Assembly (NCBI GenBank): GCA_030248195.1
Contig: JASAND010005305.1
Span: 1-64,000 of the forward strand
Source: Trissonchulus latispiculum
Lineage: Eukaryota > Nematoda > Enoplea > Enoplida > Ironidae
Reading direction: 5' to 3'
DNA: 64,000 nucleotides
In this document: piece after piece, positions 63,533 to 64,000 of the stretch
How positions within the stretch are numbered: the first letter of the stretch is position 1
How the letters are laid out: every line of letters starts with the position of its first letter
Notes under the pieces: generated by a model
Database searches by the model: none
Told to the model about the DNA's origin: nothing
What the model saw: the letters and a program-made list of their open reading frames with translations, nothing else
Translations under genes and position numbers: made by a program

Positions 63533-64000
63533 TTACTGTAATTGCACAACATCTGCTTCAGATACCCAGCTATTAGCCGAAGCTGGGTATCCAAGCCACT
63601 TTACTAAGTATTGTATTTCTCCGCGTACTTGACGCCGTTTCAAGATGCGTTCAATCTTATAAGTGTCAGCTTTGTGCACCTTCTGTAGTTCAGCTTCGTA
63701 AAAAGTACCTACGATAGTTTGATTTGAACTGTCCTGCAATCTGTATACAGGATAACGACGAGGCAAAGCTTCAATTATAGTAAAAATTTCTTCTGTCCAA
63801 TTTGGGGTATAACCTTTAGCAAACACATTTTTATCTTTTTGAATTCTTACGGTGTCACCTACTTTAAATTTGAATTTGATTGGTAGTTTGAATTTTCGTT
63901 GAGGGTACAAGTTCTTTTTAACTTGCTTAAGGTTTGACTCGTTAACTTCAGAAGGTGCCATTTTTATACTGCGGTGTTTGGTTCCGTTATAAGAGTGAAC
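63533..64000 (-). CDS. integrase C-terminal part with chromodomain (cut by window edge)
   Basis: The frame is open to the window edge. An ATG at 63,961 is internal: the preceding 13 codons (HSYNGTKHRSIK) continue the integrase catalytic-domain end, matching GYNNSKHRTIK in element 1. Visible parts are the SH3-like domain (FKVGDTVRIQKDK, PNWTEEIFTI) and a chromodomain (YLVKWLGYPASANSWV) at the C-terminus. The catalytic DDE residues are outside the window. Same architecture as element 1 integrase. Confidence 0.9.
   Translation of the reverse strand, partial: VHSYNGTKHRSIKMAPSEVNESNLKQVKKNLYPQRKFKLPIKFKFKVGDTVRIQKDKNVFAKGYTPNWTEEIFTIIEALPRRYPVYRLQDSSNQTIVGTFYEAELQKVHKADTYKIERILKRRQVRGEIQYLVKWLGYPASANSWVSEADVVQLQ

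Larger units (their letters stand above)
53959..64000. mobile_element. Polinton/adintovirus-like element 2, partial
   Basis: All genes are on the minus strand, tightly packed and clearly different from element 1 in sequence. Core genes present: integrase (cut by the window edge), penton, basic core protein, MCP, A32-type ATPase, hydrophobic-tail protein and X. DNA polymerase and protease are not in view and may lie to the right. The left 5 kb holds accessory genes. Both termini are undetermined. Confidence 0.85.

Overview
The window is eukaryotic, most likely from an invertebrate animal. It contains intron-bearing and intronless coding regions, tRNA-derived repeats, a CR1-type non-LTR retrotransposon, inverted-repeat (foldback) DNA elements, a long (TA)n microsatellite and, above all, two Polinton/Maverick (adintovirus-like) integrated DNA-virus elements. 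There are no bacterial operon signals. I cannot name the species.

Layout. Positions 1-22,400 are gene-poor and repeat-rich. They hold a palindromic foldback element (329-1210), a 155-bp tandem repeat (3090-3760), a second foldback element with 182-bp perfect arms (3977-4712), a 2.2-kb non-autonomous DNA transposon with a CTCAG target duplication (6627-8802), a tRNA-like sequence, a dense array of perfect hairpins (18,251-20,360) and a TTTCAG satellite (21,265-21,705). From 22,400 to 45,680 there was once one minus-strand F-box/LRR gene. It is now in three pieces: a CR1 retrotransposon (22,723-26,305) splits its C-terminal part, and a 17.6-kb Polinton (27,626-45,225, element 1) splits its N-terminal part. 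An intact paralogue (47,355-49,280, plus strand) lies next door. Positions 49,280-53,900 are mostly non-coding with tandem repeats. From about 53,900 to the right edge is a second, different Polinton-like element (element 2), cut by the window edge inside its integrase gene.

Element 1 has 205-bp terminal inverted repeats starting AG. Its minus-strand virion/integration block reads ATPase, small hydrophobic-tail protein, a conserved protein called X here, integrase, penton-like minor capsid, Gly/basic protein, major capsid, adenain-like protease and a membrane protein. At the far left end it carries a small cassette with a RING-H2 gene. On the plus strand are a spliced zinc-knuckle gene and protein-primed DNA polymerase B. 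PolB has one in-frame stop between catalytic motifs B and C, and the X/integrase junction has been duplicated several times with G-rich filler, so this copy looks defective or partly mis-assembled.

Element 2 encodes homologues of the same virion block in swapped module order: integrase, penton, a 57-residue Arg/Lys core protein, MCP, ATPase, hydrophobic-tail protein and X. It then adds a long accessory region: two membrane or secreted proteins, a NADAR-domain protein, a YqaJ-type exonuclease, a CARD-like protein and several unknowns. Its most notable feature is a TATA-binding-protein-like double repeat in the same open frame directly upstream of the penton domain. Many genes of both elements are preceded by a TTAATAAAA-type motif, and element 1 PolB by a long array of TATA-like boxes, which suggests a virus-specific promoter system.
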